Source: Beaufortia kweichowensis (taxonomy: Eukaryota > Chordata > Actinopteri > Cypriniformes > Gastromyzontidae). Taken from it: DNA of 64,000 nucleotides. The stretch covers positions 15,674,580 through 15,738,579 of the forward strand of contig CM032806.1 of NCBI GenBank assembly GCA_019155185.1. The letters run 5' to 3'. The first letter of the stretch is position 1. Each line of letters begins with the position of its first letter. The notes under the pieces are model-generated. The model ran no database searches. It worked only from the letters and a program-made list of their open reading frames with translations, and was not told the origin of the DNA. Below, one piece after another: positions 15,927 to 27,152 of this stretch. The position numbers and the translations under genes are program-made.

Positions 15927-16089
15927 GTAGGAATATATTATTCGTTATTTCGTTATATTATTATTCGGGTATTCGTTTTTTTCTTAACATTGGTGGTGTT
16001 CTCTGACGACACATGCCTACAGTCCTGTCCTGTGCTGTGGTGGGTGGATGCTGTCACTACTCGATCCGTACCGGAAACACGATTTGTAC

Positions 16090-16749
16090 CGCGCATGTGC
16101 GGAAATGCGTCTACTTCCTGTCTGAAATATGAGAAACAATTTACGGCAGTTTATACAATATAAAAAATATATTTAAAAAAGTATACTGTTGTTATAATAC
16201 TCATAATATAATGTGTTGGTGACACTACCCGATCTGTACCGATTAAAAAATTAAATTAAATTAAATAAACTTAAAACACGTTTTAAACATTATGATGTTT
16301 TAAAGCCTTTATTATATTTATTATTCATATTATTATTAGATTTATAAAATAAAATAAAAATTAAATTCGCTAGACCCCATTTGGGTAAAACAGATGTGTA
16401 TACAGGTGTGTGCTTTACATTTAATTTTCTAAAGATATGTTGTACTTAATTCAGCATACTTAATAAAACAAAATCTGCATTTAAGAAACACGCAAGATAT
16501 TTATTGATTCAATTTATTTATTCATAAATGAATTAATTCCCTCCATCCTTCATTCATTCATGTTCTACTTAACTGTTCCAATCATTTCTACATACTTTAA
16601 CAAATGTCTGCATCTAAGAAACAAAATATTTGTTCAATTTATTTACTCATAAATTAATCCATTGCTTCCATTCTTCATTCATTCACTCACTCCCTTTTTC
16701 TGTCCATCCTCACTTTCCTATTTTTATTGTTTATTTTTATTATTGAACA
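16090..16749. other. AT-rich spacer, no gene seen
   Basis: Very AT-rich sequence with ATTCATTCATTC and AAACAAACAAAC stretches and an internal near-duplication (TTAAGAAACACGCAAGATATT at 16480 compared with CTAAGAAACAAAATATTTG at 16614). Nothing coding. Confidence 0.4.
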
Positions 16750-16975
16750 ATAACAATTTACAGGAATATAAATATGCAGTGAGGAATACAAATATGCATA
16801 TGAAAAAATACACACTTCTCCATAATTAAATTCCCAATCATACATAAATATCCATGTGTATATATAAATCTACACACAATAAACAAACAAACAAACAAAA
16901 CAAAATACTTTTTTAAACATTTTTGGGGGTTGCAAGGAAAATAAATAAAACATAAAAATATTACCATTCTTAAAA

Positions 16976-18028
16976 GGAAAGAGATGCATACATGGTTTCA
17001 TACAAATCACCAAGGGGTTCATTATCTTTGGATAAGTGTTTTAAAGATTCTATGTATTTTTTACATTCATTTTTAAAACAATTTATAGAGGGTTTACTGT
17101 TATTCCACTTACTTTTATGTATATGATATTTACCCATTGTAACAATAATGTTTACCAACAATGCCATCTTTTTCAAAAAACCATCTACATATACAATCAC
17201 CTGAAACAAATTAAATGACGGAATGTCTGTACTAATATCAATATTTAGCCAACTGTAGATATCCTGCCAAAACTTTCATGTAACTGGACAAGAAAAAAAT
17301 AAATGTTCAATGGTTTCAGGCAATTCTAGACAAAAAACACAGAGATCGACCTCAAAACGGAATCTTTTCCGTAAAATTTCAGCAGCCGGATAAACATTGT
17401 TAATAATTCTAAACTGAGTATCCTTCATTTTAGGCAGAATTGGCCATTTAAGATAATTACAAAATTTATTTTTAAAAACTTGATTATCAAAATGTTTTAT
17501 TTTTGAAGGTGTATTGAAGTCTGAAAATAACTTACTTTTTAATACATTCCCTATTACTTTGTTCTTACACTTTTTGTCCCCAATATGTATTCCTACAATC
17601 TTCAACTCAGGCAATTTAACAGATACATTTGAATAAGTGAGGGTGTTTTGTATTAATTGTTTTAAAGAAGGAGGGATGGCTTTACACAGAGTATTAAATT
17701 CTCTAAAGGCACATTTTATCTCAAATTTCTCCATGAATGAATTATGTTGAATAAATTGACCAGCTTCATCTAACAAATCTACAACAAATATAACCTTTTT
17801 TTCATACCACTCTTGTTTGAATACTGTCTTTCTATTTATTGTAATGGTTCTATTATTCCACAAGGTAGAGTTGTGCGGTGTGAAATTTTGTGTGAATATC
17901 ATTTTCCAATAATACAAAATTTGCTTGTGGAATTTTGAAAGCTTAATTGGCAATTTGGAAACCTCAAAGTCGCATTTCAACAGAAAATCTATTCCTCCGA
18001 CTGTCTTGAATACACATTTTGGTATATG
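16976..18028 (-). pseudogene. LINE ORF2 C-terminal fragment
   Basis: Continuous minus-strand frame 17980-17276 (234 residues) and, after a stop, 17209-16976. It carries the post-RT region ending with a Cys/His finger. It joins in sense to 18445-18730 once the solo LTR and one copy of its 5 bp duplication are removed. Confidence 0.85.
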
Positions 18029-18033
18029 AAACC

Positions 18034-18439
18034 TGTTACGGAGTCGATGCCTTCAGCATCGGATTCTATGCATCACGTCACCCGCTCTGCATCCCCGGAA
18101 TATTAGAGACTTCAGTTCCCACATTCCTTTGCACCCGGCACACCTGTCATCAATCCCTCGCACTCAACCCCTCGGATCTGCACCGTCTGTTTTGTCATTA
18201 TGTTGGACTTATTACTGGTATTATTTAAACCCTGTCTTTTGTTCAGTTTGTTGTCTGGTGTTGTTGTTAATTTGACCGTGTTCTGTTCTGCTGTGTGATT
18301 TGTTTCTGTATCTCTGAACCTGTTCCATGGATGTTTAAAGCCTGTATTGTTCCCCTCTTGAGTGAGGATATTTACCTGAAGAAGTAAAGTTAACTACTTG
18401 ATCTGAACTTCTCGTGTCTGCCTCGTCTGCACGGTAACA
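18034..18439 (+). mobile_element. Solo Gypsy LTR in the LINE
   Basis: 406 bp beginning TGTTACGGAGTCGATGCC and ending CTGCACGGTAACA, flanked by the 5 bp duplication AAACC (18029-18033, 18440-18444). Its two ends match those of the LTR at 24495-24820, so it is a relative of the nearby Gypsy element reduced to one LTR by recombination. Confidence 0.9.
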
Positions 18440-18444
18440 AAACC

Positions 18445-19117
18445 ACATTGAATTAGGCTGTGTTAAATAGGTTTTAATCCATTTCAGTTTAAGTACTCCA
18501 ACCATTGATTCAAATTCAGAGGCTTTCAGACCTCCATTTTTATATTCTTTAATCATTTGAGATTTTTTAACATAATGTGTTTTGTTTTTCCATATAAAAC
18601 TAAACATAATAAAGTTAACCTTTTTTATTAGTTGAGGAGAAATATAAAGAGAGTAACATGGGTAAATTAGTTTAGATAGGCCTTCTGCTTTATTCAAGAG
18701 AATTCTGCCCATAATGGACAGATCTCTCATTAGCCAATGATTAAGAGATTTTTTTCATACTGTCGATTCTCTCTTCTATGTTTACTATTTCTCTTGTATG
18801 CAATTCTTTAGACATTATGACACCTAAGTATTTCACTTCAGATTTAACAGGAATGGATTCAATAATTTCTTCATTACATGAAAACAGAGGAAAGACTTCA
18901 CATTTTTTTTAATTTAAGCATAGGCCTGATGCTCTAGAAAAAACTGAAATAATGTTCAGGGCTTTCTTGACTATAGATTTATCTTTTAAAAATATTACTA
19001 ATATTATTATCAGCAAATTGACTAATACGATACTCATAATCATAAATGGTTATTCCTTTTAATTGAGGATGGTTGACAACTAAATAAGCAAACATTTGAG
19101 TACATAGTATAAACAGT
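18445..19117 (-). pseudogene. LINE ORF2 reverse-transcriptase fragment
   Basis: Minus-strand RT sequence with MRDLSIMGRILLNKAEGLSK and SFIWKNKTHYVKK blocks. Upstream the catalytic YxDD/FADD-type site is decayed (reads QFADN followed by out-of-frame text near 19010), plus a stop near 18910. Confidence 0.8.
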
Positions 19118-19192
19118 TGTGACCAGTCGTGAAGATTCGTGTGGATTATTGTTGTTTTGTTTGTTTCAGTTTGGACTATTTATGTTTCCCGC

Positions 19193-20656
19193 TAGGGCTG
19201 AAACGATTCCTCGAGTAACTCGAGTAACTCGATTACAAAAAATTATCGAGGCAAATTCCTCTGCCTCGAAGACTATTTTAATTAATTTTAAGAGGCTCTT
19301 TTAAAATTTTTAAAGCTCACGTTTTCACAATGATTTTGCGCTTACGACACAATGCGCTTACGTCGCCCACAAAGCGGAAGGAGACGCAAGGAAGGAGTTG
19401 GCGGTGTTTTGATTTGAGGGCGCGAGCGCGAACTAGTGTAGGCTGCAAAATGGAAGGGTGCGATAACAATGGCGATGAGCAAACAGAAGAAATAAACAGG
19501 AGGAAACGACAGAAAATGTCCAAGGTTTGGGATCATTTCAAATTGAAAAATAAAGAGAACGCTGTGGTGTGTGTCCATTGCAAGATCGAGTTAGCATACC
19601 ACAACAGCACATCGTCTATGCTGCAGCATCTCAAAGAAAACATCCACTCTACTCAGAGACCGAAGGACCATCACCCGAGACCAGGTAAATTCAATGTCAT
19701 TTTAGCGTTAAATCAGTGTGATTGGCTGCTAATCGAGATTAAATGATGCGTGTCAATTATTTAAGGGATAAACCACGACGGCCAGTGTAATTCTGTGAAA
19801 ATATACCGCACGACGGATGCGGAGGGCACCACCTGGATTATTTACATTACATTTACTTTTAGTCATTTATCTGACACTTTTATCCAAAGCGACTTTAGGA
19901 ATATTAGGAGACAATGAAACGACACATCAACAATAGTACTAAGAAGTGCTTTTCCTAAGTTTATAATGTTTTTGCAGTGCTAGATAAATACCTGTAGAGG
20001 AAAGAAAAGATTATTTAACAGTTTATACTTAGCAAAGGAATTAATTTACTGTCCAAAAAGTTGTGAATGGCTTTTACGATTAAACATTATTTAATGTTTT
20101 AATTAAATTTTCATTTTAATTCATTTTAAATCACAGGCTCCTTTTAAAGACTTTAAAGGTAGAGAGAGACATTTATATTCTCATGAATATATTAGCTTAA
20201 AGCACTCCATGTGAAACTATGTTTGGACTCTTGTTCCAAGTTCCTGTCCACACATTTTGCCTCCTAAATGCCACAAATGACTGAACTGTAGATTTTGAAA
20301 CTTTTAGTAAAGAAAGTTTTTGGCAGTGTTTTTGTATTATTATTATTATTTATTTACTTTATTGTATGCCTTAGTTTGATACTTGATAAAGTCATTTGAA
20401 AGTTTTTTTCATTTGTTTTTGCATCTTTTGATACAAAATATTGTTGTATAATATGCATTTAAAAAAGAAAAATGTTGATTTTTTTCTAAGAAAGGAAACC
20501 AATTAGTAGGTCTTATTAAACCTGTCTTATTTTTTCTTGTATATTTAATATTGCTCTATAATTAAGCAAAAATGGGTTTTATCCGATTACTCGATTAATC
20601 GATGGAATTTTCGGTAGAATACTCGATTACTAATATATTCGATAGCTACAGCCCTA
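19193..20656 (+). mobile_element. hAT element with a BED-finger exon, inserted in the Gypsy leader
   Basis: 1,464 bp with ends TAGGGCTG...CAGCCCTA and an exact 8 bp duplication TTTCCCGC (19185-19192, 20657-20664). Subterminal parts are rich in TCGAGTAACTCG / ATCGATTAATCG motifs. It keeps only the first coding exon of a transposase. At about 19845-19900 a retroposon-like stretch (TTTTATCCAAAGCGACTT) is embedded. Confidence 0.9.
19450..19684 (+). CDS. BED-type zinc finger exon of the hAT element
   Basis: ATG 19450 opens 78 codons closed by a donor (CCAG|GTAAAT). It encodes a BED finger: VWDHFK, then C-x2-C (VCVHCK) and H-x5-H (LQHLKENIH). hAT transposases and ZBED genes carry this DNA-binding domain at the N-terminus. 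No catalytic hAT exons follow within the element, so it is non-autonomous. Confidence 0.8.
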
Positions 20657-20665
20657 TTTCCCGCT

Positions 20666-21557
20666 ATGGATCCCGCTACACCCAGCCCGTCTAAAGCCGC
20701 CACAGAAATTCTTCACGCACTAACTCGTCACCTTAATGCCCTACCTGTCTGTTCTCCTCAGCCGGTAAGCACTGCACCCTCTGGCAGTCCCATGGCCATG
20801 CCAAATCGATTCTCTGGGGCAGCGGAGGAATGCGGTGGATTTATTCTCCAGTGCAGCTTATACTTCAGCAGGCAACCCCATCTTCATCCAACTGATGCAA
20901 ACAAAGTGGACTTTGCTATCAGACTCATGACTGGAGCGGCGCTGCGCTGGGCACAAGGTTACTGGGAAGCTGGACATCGCACCTCGCACCTGGGAGGATT
21001 TCGTTACTCAGGTTAAAAATGTGTTCGATCACTCTGCCTCTTCTCTTTCCATTGCAGACCAGTTATGTCGGATCCGTCAAGGGCGATCTTCCGTGGCGGA
21101 GTATGCTCTCCACTTTCGTACTCTCGCCGCAGCCAGCGGATGGAACCAGTCCGCGCTGTTGGCGGCATATAGACAGGGGTTATCGCCAGAGGTAAAGATG
21201 CACATGGTGATTTATGATGACACTGTTGAGTTGGAAACCTTCATTCAAAGATCAATCAGAATTGCTCAGCGCATCGCCGCTTGCCAGCGTAGTACCCCAA
21301 ATGTCTGCACCGCTCCTCCGCTGCACCCCAAGCCAGCTCCGTGTGCGCCTCAGCCGCCGCGCCACATTACATCACTCACCGCTCCGCCAAGCCCTCCAGC
21401 ACCCGAACCCATGCAGGTTGATAACTTCCATTTTACCAAAGAGGAAAGACAACGTCGTATTTCTCTCAGACTCTGTCTGTACTGTGGCGAGCCCGGTCAT
21501 TTCATCTCTACCTGTCCAGTCCGTCAGCCCCGATCCCGGGTGAGTGCGATTCAGCCG
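20666..21557 (+). pseudogene. Gypsy gag region with zinc knuckle
   Basis: Reading starts at ATG 20666, runs to a stop just after 21016, and continues in another frame from 21021. Contents are a retrotransposon gag domain (central block ALRWAQGYWEAG) and a C-x2-C-x4-H-x4-C knuckle (CLYCGEPGHFISTC, about 21477-21518). The frame break at 21016 separates the two halves. Confidence 0.85.
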
Positions 21558-23003
21558 CCTCAAGCAGGTACTAAACTTCTGTTAACGCCTCTAATCCTTG
21601 TCTCCCCTACTGTCTCTCTTTCAGTAAAAGCCTTAGTGGACTCTGGAGCGGCTGGGAATTTCATCTCCCCGGAGCTGCTGGCTCGACTTCAGTTACCTCG
21701 CCACCGCGTGGCGCAACAGATCCCAGTGCACAACATTCTGGGAAAACCCCTAGGGCAGGGGCTGATCAGATATTTCTCTCCGAAAGTGAGGCTAGAGTGG
21801 AAACCTGTCATGACGGAGGAGTTATCGTTTTGGGTGCTGGAGGAGAGCTCAGTAAATCTTGTTCTGGGACGCCCCTGGCTTCAAGTTCATCGTCCGGAAA
21901 TGGACTGGGAGACAGGAAGAGTTCTTAGGTGGCCAAAGGACAAAACAGTAAGCCCGGCACAGCCTGTTCCTATTTCAATGTCTCCAATTTCCGTGAATCT
22001 CTCCTCAGGAAATCCTGATGTCTCCAGTACACCCCGTACGGACTCTCCCTCGAAGGGTTCGATTCCTCCTGAGTATGGGGCGTTCCAGGACGTGTTCAGT
22101 AAGGAGAAAGCAACTCAACTTCCCCCGCATGGGCCATGGGACTGCGCTATTGAGCTGCTGCCTGGGGCCCCTCTGCCCAAGGGTCGTATCTACTCTCTGT
22201 CCCTCCCGGAACAGAAGGCCATGGGTGAGTACATCAAAGAGGCTCTCCAGCAAGGCTTTATACGTCCATCTACCTCCCCTGCAGCCTCCAGCTTTTTCTT
22301 CGTTGGGAAGAAGGATGGGGGGTTGAGGCCGTGCATCGATTACCGAGTACTCAATCAAGCCACAGTCAAGTTTCCTTACCCCTTGCCTCTCATTCCTCCC
22401 TCCATTGAGCACCTTCGTGGGGCATCCGTATTCACGAAGCTGGACCTCAGAAGTGCGTATAATCTGATTCGTATTAGAGCGGGGGACGAGTGGAAGACGG
22501 CCTTCATGATGCCTGCAGGACACTTCGAGTACCTTGTTATGCCCTTCGGGTTGGTAAACGCCCCTTCTGTTTTTCAAAGTTTTATGAATGAGATTTTCCG
22601 AGATGTGTTGGGTCTCTTTGTTATTATTTATATAGATGATATCCTGGTGTACTCGAAGTCTCTTGCGGAGCACCGGGGCCATGTTCGACTTGTCCTCCAG
22701 CGCCTCCGAGATCATCACCTCTACCTCAAGCTAGAGAAGTGCGCTTTCCATCTCTCTGAGGTTCAGTTTCTGGGGACCTGGGGAGCTGTCCGGACCTGGC
22801 CTCAGCCCTCCTCAATCCGAAGTCTGCAGCACTTCCTGGGTTTTGCAAATTTCTACCGGCGATTCATCCATCACTTCAGCACCATCTGCTCACCCCTCAC
22901 CTCTCTGCTCAGAGACAAACCCAAGGCACTGGTCTGGACCCAGGGAGCATCTGAAGCATTCCATCGTCTGAAGGAAGCCTTCTGCACGGCACCTATCCTC
23001 TGA
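21558..23003 (+). pseudogene. Gypsy protease and reverse transcriptase
   Basis: An aspartic protease (active-site LVDSGAAGNF near 21633) is followed by RT with KKDGGLRPCIDYR, KLDLRSAYNLI, MPFGLVNAPSVFQ and the catalytic YIDDIL (about 22630). Frame is open from 21021 to an in-frame TGA at 23001-23003, before RNase H. Confidence 0.9.
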
Positions 23004-23730
23004 CACCCGTCTCCTGAGCTTCCGTTCATCGTGGAGGTCGACGCCTCCACAACCGGAGTAGGTGCCGTGCTCTCCCAGCTGCAGGGGAGTCCAGCTCGCC
23101 TTCACCCATGTGCCTTCTTCTCTAAGAAGATGTCCCCGGCGGAGCAGAACTACGACATCGGGAACCGGGAACTCCTTGCTATCAAGCTGGCTCTGGAGGA
23201 GTGGAGGCATTGGCTGGAGGGAGCTAAGTACCCGTTTATTGTTTACACTGATCATAAAAATCTTCTGTATCTCCATTGATGCTAAGAGACTTAACTCCCG
23301 TCCAGGCCGGTGGGCTCTTTTCTTCTCACGTTTTAATTTCACAGTTACTTATCGCCCTGGCAGCAAGAACGGAAAGGTGGATGCCCTCTCCAGAATCCAC
23401 GCTCCTGACGTCAACGCTGATCCCCCAGAGCCCATTCTCCCTCCATCCATGGTAGTCTCTCCCTTTGAGTGGGAGCTGGATGAGCGAATTCGTGCCAGCC
23501 AGTGCAATCAACCTGCTCTGCCGGGAGGTCCAGAGGGGAGAATCTTCGTGCCCGAAGATCTGCGCGTCTCCCTAATGGACTCCGTCCATTGTGTTCCGGG
23601 TACGGGACACCCAGGTCAGCAGCACACCCTCTCACTGCTCTCCCCCCGTTACTGGTGGCCAGGCATGTCCAGAGATGTCGCCCGATATGTGCAGGGGTGC
23701 TCAGTCTGTGCCGTTACCAAGGCTCCCCGT
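23004..23730 (+). pseudogene. Gypsy RNase H and start of integrase
   Basis: RNase H-like sequence ([21 protein letters not shown]) continues the RT frame to a stop at 23277, then shifts by one frame (FSRFNFTVTYRPG, DALSR). The integrase zinc-binding HHCC part follows ([19 protein letters not shown]). Confidence 0.85.
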
Positions 23731-24494
23731 CAATTGCCCCAAGCAAGCTGCTCCTGCTCCCAGTTCCCCAGAGACCCTGGTCCCATATCGCTGTGGACTT
23801 CATGTCCGACCTTCCTAGCTCTGATGGTTCCACCTGTGTCCTGGTGGTAGTCGACCGCTTCAGTAAGGGCTGCAAACTCATTCCACTACCAGGCCTGCCC
23901 ACCGCCATGCAAACAGCTGAAGCTCTGTTCCAGAATGTATTCAGACATTTCGGCCTGCCCGAGGACATTGTATCAGACCGTGGCCCCCAGTTCATTTCCC
24001 ATGTCTGGAAGGTGTTCTTCTCTCTGTTGGGGGTCACGGTCAGTCTAACCTCGGGCTATCATCCCCAAGCGAATGGCCAGACTGAGTGCAAGATCAGCAC
24101 AAAAGCACAAAATTCCCTGCGCCAAGATTCCACTCGGCTCGCAGTGACTTACCGGCTGCAACTCCCCCGTTCCTACCGTCTGGCCCCATCCTTCCATGTT
24201 TCTTTACTTAAACCGCACACTAACCCTGTTCCTCTTCCTTCCCCAGAATCTGATGCTGAAGGACCTCCACTGGCAGCTCCGGAGCCTCCTCCTCCACCTC
24301 CCATCGACGAGCAGGACCGCATCTACCGGGTCGATACCATCCTCCAGTCACGTCGGCGGGCCGGCAGGCTGGAGTACCTCGTGTCCTGGGAGGGATACAG
24401 TCCGGAGGAACGCTGCTGGATTCCCCGCTCAGATGTTCTGGGGTCACGAGGTTGCCCCCGCCGACGTCTGTTGCGGTCCGTGGAGGGGGGGTAC
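23731..24494 (+). pseudogene. Gypsy integrase core and chromodomain, internally deleted
   Basis: After a further frame change the DDE core is visible: first D in AVDFMSDL, second D in SDRGPQF and E in NGQTE exactly 35 residues later. Immediately after NGQTE the sequence skips the rest of the core and jumps to the C-terminal [13 protein letters not shown] block, then to a chromodomain ([23 protein letters not shown], about 24319-24444). Confidence 0.88.
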
Positions 24495-24820
24495 TGTCAC
24501 AGAGTCGAATACGATCCCTTCAGCATCGGATTCGATCCCACACTTCACCCGTTCTGCATCCCCGGACTATTGAATTTATTTGTGTCAAATGGATGCCTTG
24601 TATGTCAGCTTTTGGATATTCGTGTTTGTCAAGTTCAACCGTGCAAAGTCTGTTCCAGAGATATGTATGTATTGCTCAGCGTGTGGTTTACCGCTGAAAG
24701 TTCTGCCTGTTAATTCCCCTCTTCAGTGAGGTTTGTACCTTGTGAATTTTCCTCTGATAAAGCTTCAGTAAAGACTTTGATCAGAACTTTGGTGTTTGTC
24801 TCGTCTGCTGCACGGTAACA
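24495..24820 (+). mobile_element. 3' LTR of the Gypsy element
   Basis: Begins TGTCACAGAGTCGAATACG right after the polypurine tract and ends GCTGCACGGTAACA. It is shorter (326 bp) than the related solo LTR at 18034-18439 (406 bp). Confidence 0.9.
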
Positions 24821-25265
24821 CTAATATGATTTTGAATGCATCTTCCCTTAATGAATGCTGATTGATACTCCTCTACAAGTTTCCCAAGTACAAGTTTAAG
24901 ACGATTAGCATATACTAGGGCAAGTAATTTATAATCTGTACATAACAAAGTTATTGGTCTCCAATTATCTAATGATATCAATTGTTTTTTGGGTTTGGGT
25001 AGCAAGGTTATTAATCCTGTTTTCATAGTAGGTGATAAGCTTCCTTTCTGAATGCATTCTAAAAATGCATTATATAATTTCTGAATATCTTTCCAAAAAT
25101 GTTTAAAAAATTCTGTAGTTAAACCATCTATACCTGGTGATTTACCATTATTCATTTGTTTTAGAGCTACATCAATTTCCTCTAAAGTCAATTCATCCTC
25201 AATTAAGTATTTGTCTTCCTCATTCAATTTACGTATTTTATCTTTCTCTTATATTCAAAAATAAA
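24821..25265 (-). pseudogene. LINE ORF2 reverse-transcriptase N-terminal fragment
   Basis: Minus-strand frame with NGKSPGIDGLTTEFFKHFW and LLPKPKK..DNWRPITLL, ending at FIKGRCIQNHIS where the Gypsy 3' LTR begins. The next RT blocks are missing on the far side (19117). Confidence 0.88.
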
Positions 25266-25270
25266 GAATG

Positions 25271-25658
25271 TGTCACGGACACGTCAGGCTCTCACACCAC
25301 CCTATCACAATGATCACAGTCACCTGAGTTCTAATCATCATCACCTGTTCACCATCACCGCACCAGCTTCAAAAGACACTCTCACACAGTCAGTCACCGT
25401 CCAGTCTCAGTTTTGTTGCCCGGACTTACGTACCTGTTATCGCTAGCTGTTGGATTATTCCCTCGCTGTGTCTCCAGTGTTCATCCTCTGTCGTCTCCTC
25501 GTCTTCTGTGCTCCTGTGCTCCTGTGTTCATCTGCATTACCAAGGACAGTATTAGTTTCTTAGTTTACTTACCTGTTTCTGTTTTAACGTTTGTTTCTCA
25601 GTTCATTAAAGTCACCTTTTCTGTTATCCGCTGACTCCGTCCCTTCTGTTTTGTGACA
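25271..25658 (+). mobile_element. Second solo LTR in the LINE
   Basis: 388 bp, begins TGTCACGGACACGTCAGG, ends TTCTGTTTTGTGACA, between near-identical 5 bp flanks GAATG (25266-25270) and GAATC (25659-25663). An ATTAAA-type signal lies near its end (about 25605). Sequence differs from the Gypsy LTR nearby, so it belongs to another LTR family. Confidence 0.8.
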
Positions 25659-25663
25659 GAATC

Positions 25664-26923
25664 ACAGTCAGCTTTCTTATAATTATATTTATAAAGGTTA
25701 CTATAGAAAAGCAAGATTTCATCCTGAATTACTTTTTGATTATCCGTTATAATATCATTAATCTTAAGCTTAGAAATTTTCTTCTTTCTTTGTCTTTGTT
25801 TTTCAAGGCCAAAAAAATATGATGAACTTTTTTCTCCCTTTTCAATCCACCGCGCTCTTGAACGAATATAAGCTCCCTTTGCTTTTTCGGAATACAATTC
25901 ATCTAGTTGAGATTGCAGTGACTACTTTTGCTAAATTTTCAGGTGATTCTTGTGAATTAACTGCCAAAAATGTATTTCCCCAATCAGTTCTCTTTGTTTC
26001 TGTTTTCTAATCACTGATAAAAATTTGCCTATATCAATTGCTATTTGTTTGACCTTAAATTTAAACCATTCCCATTTATTTAGATTAGTCATATCTAACT
26101 TGTCAATCTCCTCAATGAGAGCTAATACCTGTTGATCAAATCTATCATTCTTTAACAAGTCATTGTTAAACTTCCAAATATTAGGAGAGATTTGAGATTT
26201 CTTAATGACTGATAAGGACAGTGTAACCATACAGTGATCTGTAAGTGGGGCAGCTGAAATTTTACATTCTAAAACAATTTTACATAGTTCACAAGAAATA
26301 AGCCAATAATCTAATCTTGAACATTGTCCATTACCTGAGGGGTTAAACCATGTATGCTGAATACTGTTTGGGTTAGAAACCCTCCAGTAGTCAATTATAT
26401 TTACTTTCTTACAGAAGTTCAATATAGTATCATAATACACAGAATGTGAACCTCTTTGTGCCCTGTCTAGCCATGAATCAGGAACTATATTAAAGTCACC
26501 CCCTATTATTACATTTTCTGCTTTATACTTTTTTTTCCAATCATTGACCAAATTACTCAGTTTCTCCAACATTTAGCCACTTTGTTATTATAACCATAAA
26601 TACAAAGTAAAATGTAACATTTGTCGTGTATTTTTACTACTATCATTAACCAGTGGCCTTCTGTGTCCCCTTTATGAACAATTACAGAGCCTTCAAATCT
26701 GTTAAATAATACCATCACACCAGCTGAATATGAAGATCCATGTGCAAACAAGGCTAAATCACCCCACTGAATTTTCCAGAATCTTTCATCATTCAAAGCA
26801 GAATGAGTCTCTTGTAAAAAATCACAGTTAGTTTTTTGTTCCTTGCAAAAAAAAAAAAAATGGCTTTACGCTTAACACTGTTTTTTAACCCCCTAACATT
26901 CAAAGATAGAAAAGAAACAGACA
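25664..26923 (-). pseudogene. LINE ORF2 endonuclease region
   Basis: Minus strand from ATG near 26923: NVRGL, FLQETHSA, the central GGDFNIVPD, SRLDYWLIS and PLTDHCMV motifs of AP-like endonucleases, then a linker toward RT (GEKSSSYFFGLEKQ). Frame breaks near 26570 and 25930. Confidence 0.88.
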
Positions 26924-27152
26924 TAACTTAATTTTCAGTATGCACTCAACTTTTTGCTATTACGCAGGAGTGAACATGTTGTCCTTAATAACTCAATTAC
27001 AAAACCAAACCTACTTCATCATAAGTAATATGAACTTTAGTTAAACATCTCTTTTCCTTAAACGGATTAATCAGATTATTTTCATCTGATATGCTGCAAA
27101 CCTTACACCCTTAAACAGGAGTCTAAGTGTTACCTTGAAAACCTCAGTCACG

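Larger units (their letters stand above)
19118..24820 (+). mobile_element. Ty3/Gypsy retrotransposon with chromodomain, 5' LTR missing
   Basis: Plus-strand element: leader 19118-19192 and 20657-20665 (split by a hAT insertion), gag from 20666, zinc knuckle, protease, reverse transcriptase, RNase H, integrase, chromodomain, polypurine tract at about 24482-24491 and 3' LTR 24495-24820. The order RT-RNase H-IN-chromodomain places it in the chromovirus branch of Gypsy. No 5' LTR is present; the left end abuts LINE sequence directly. Frame breaks near 21016, 23001, 23277 and 23735 and an internal deletion near 24100 make it inactive. Confidence 0.93.

Noticed and set aside
22005..22718. 237-codon minus-strand ORF
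   Set aside because: Shadow of the Gypsy RT frame on the plus strand, which carries all recognisable motifs.
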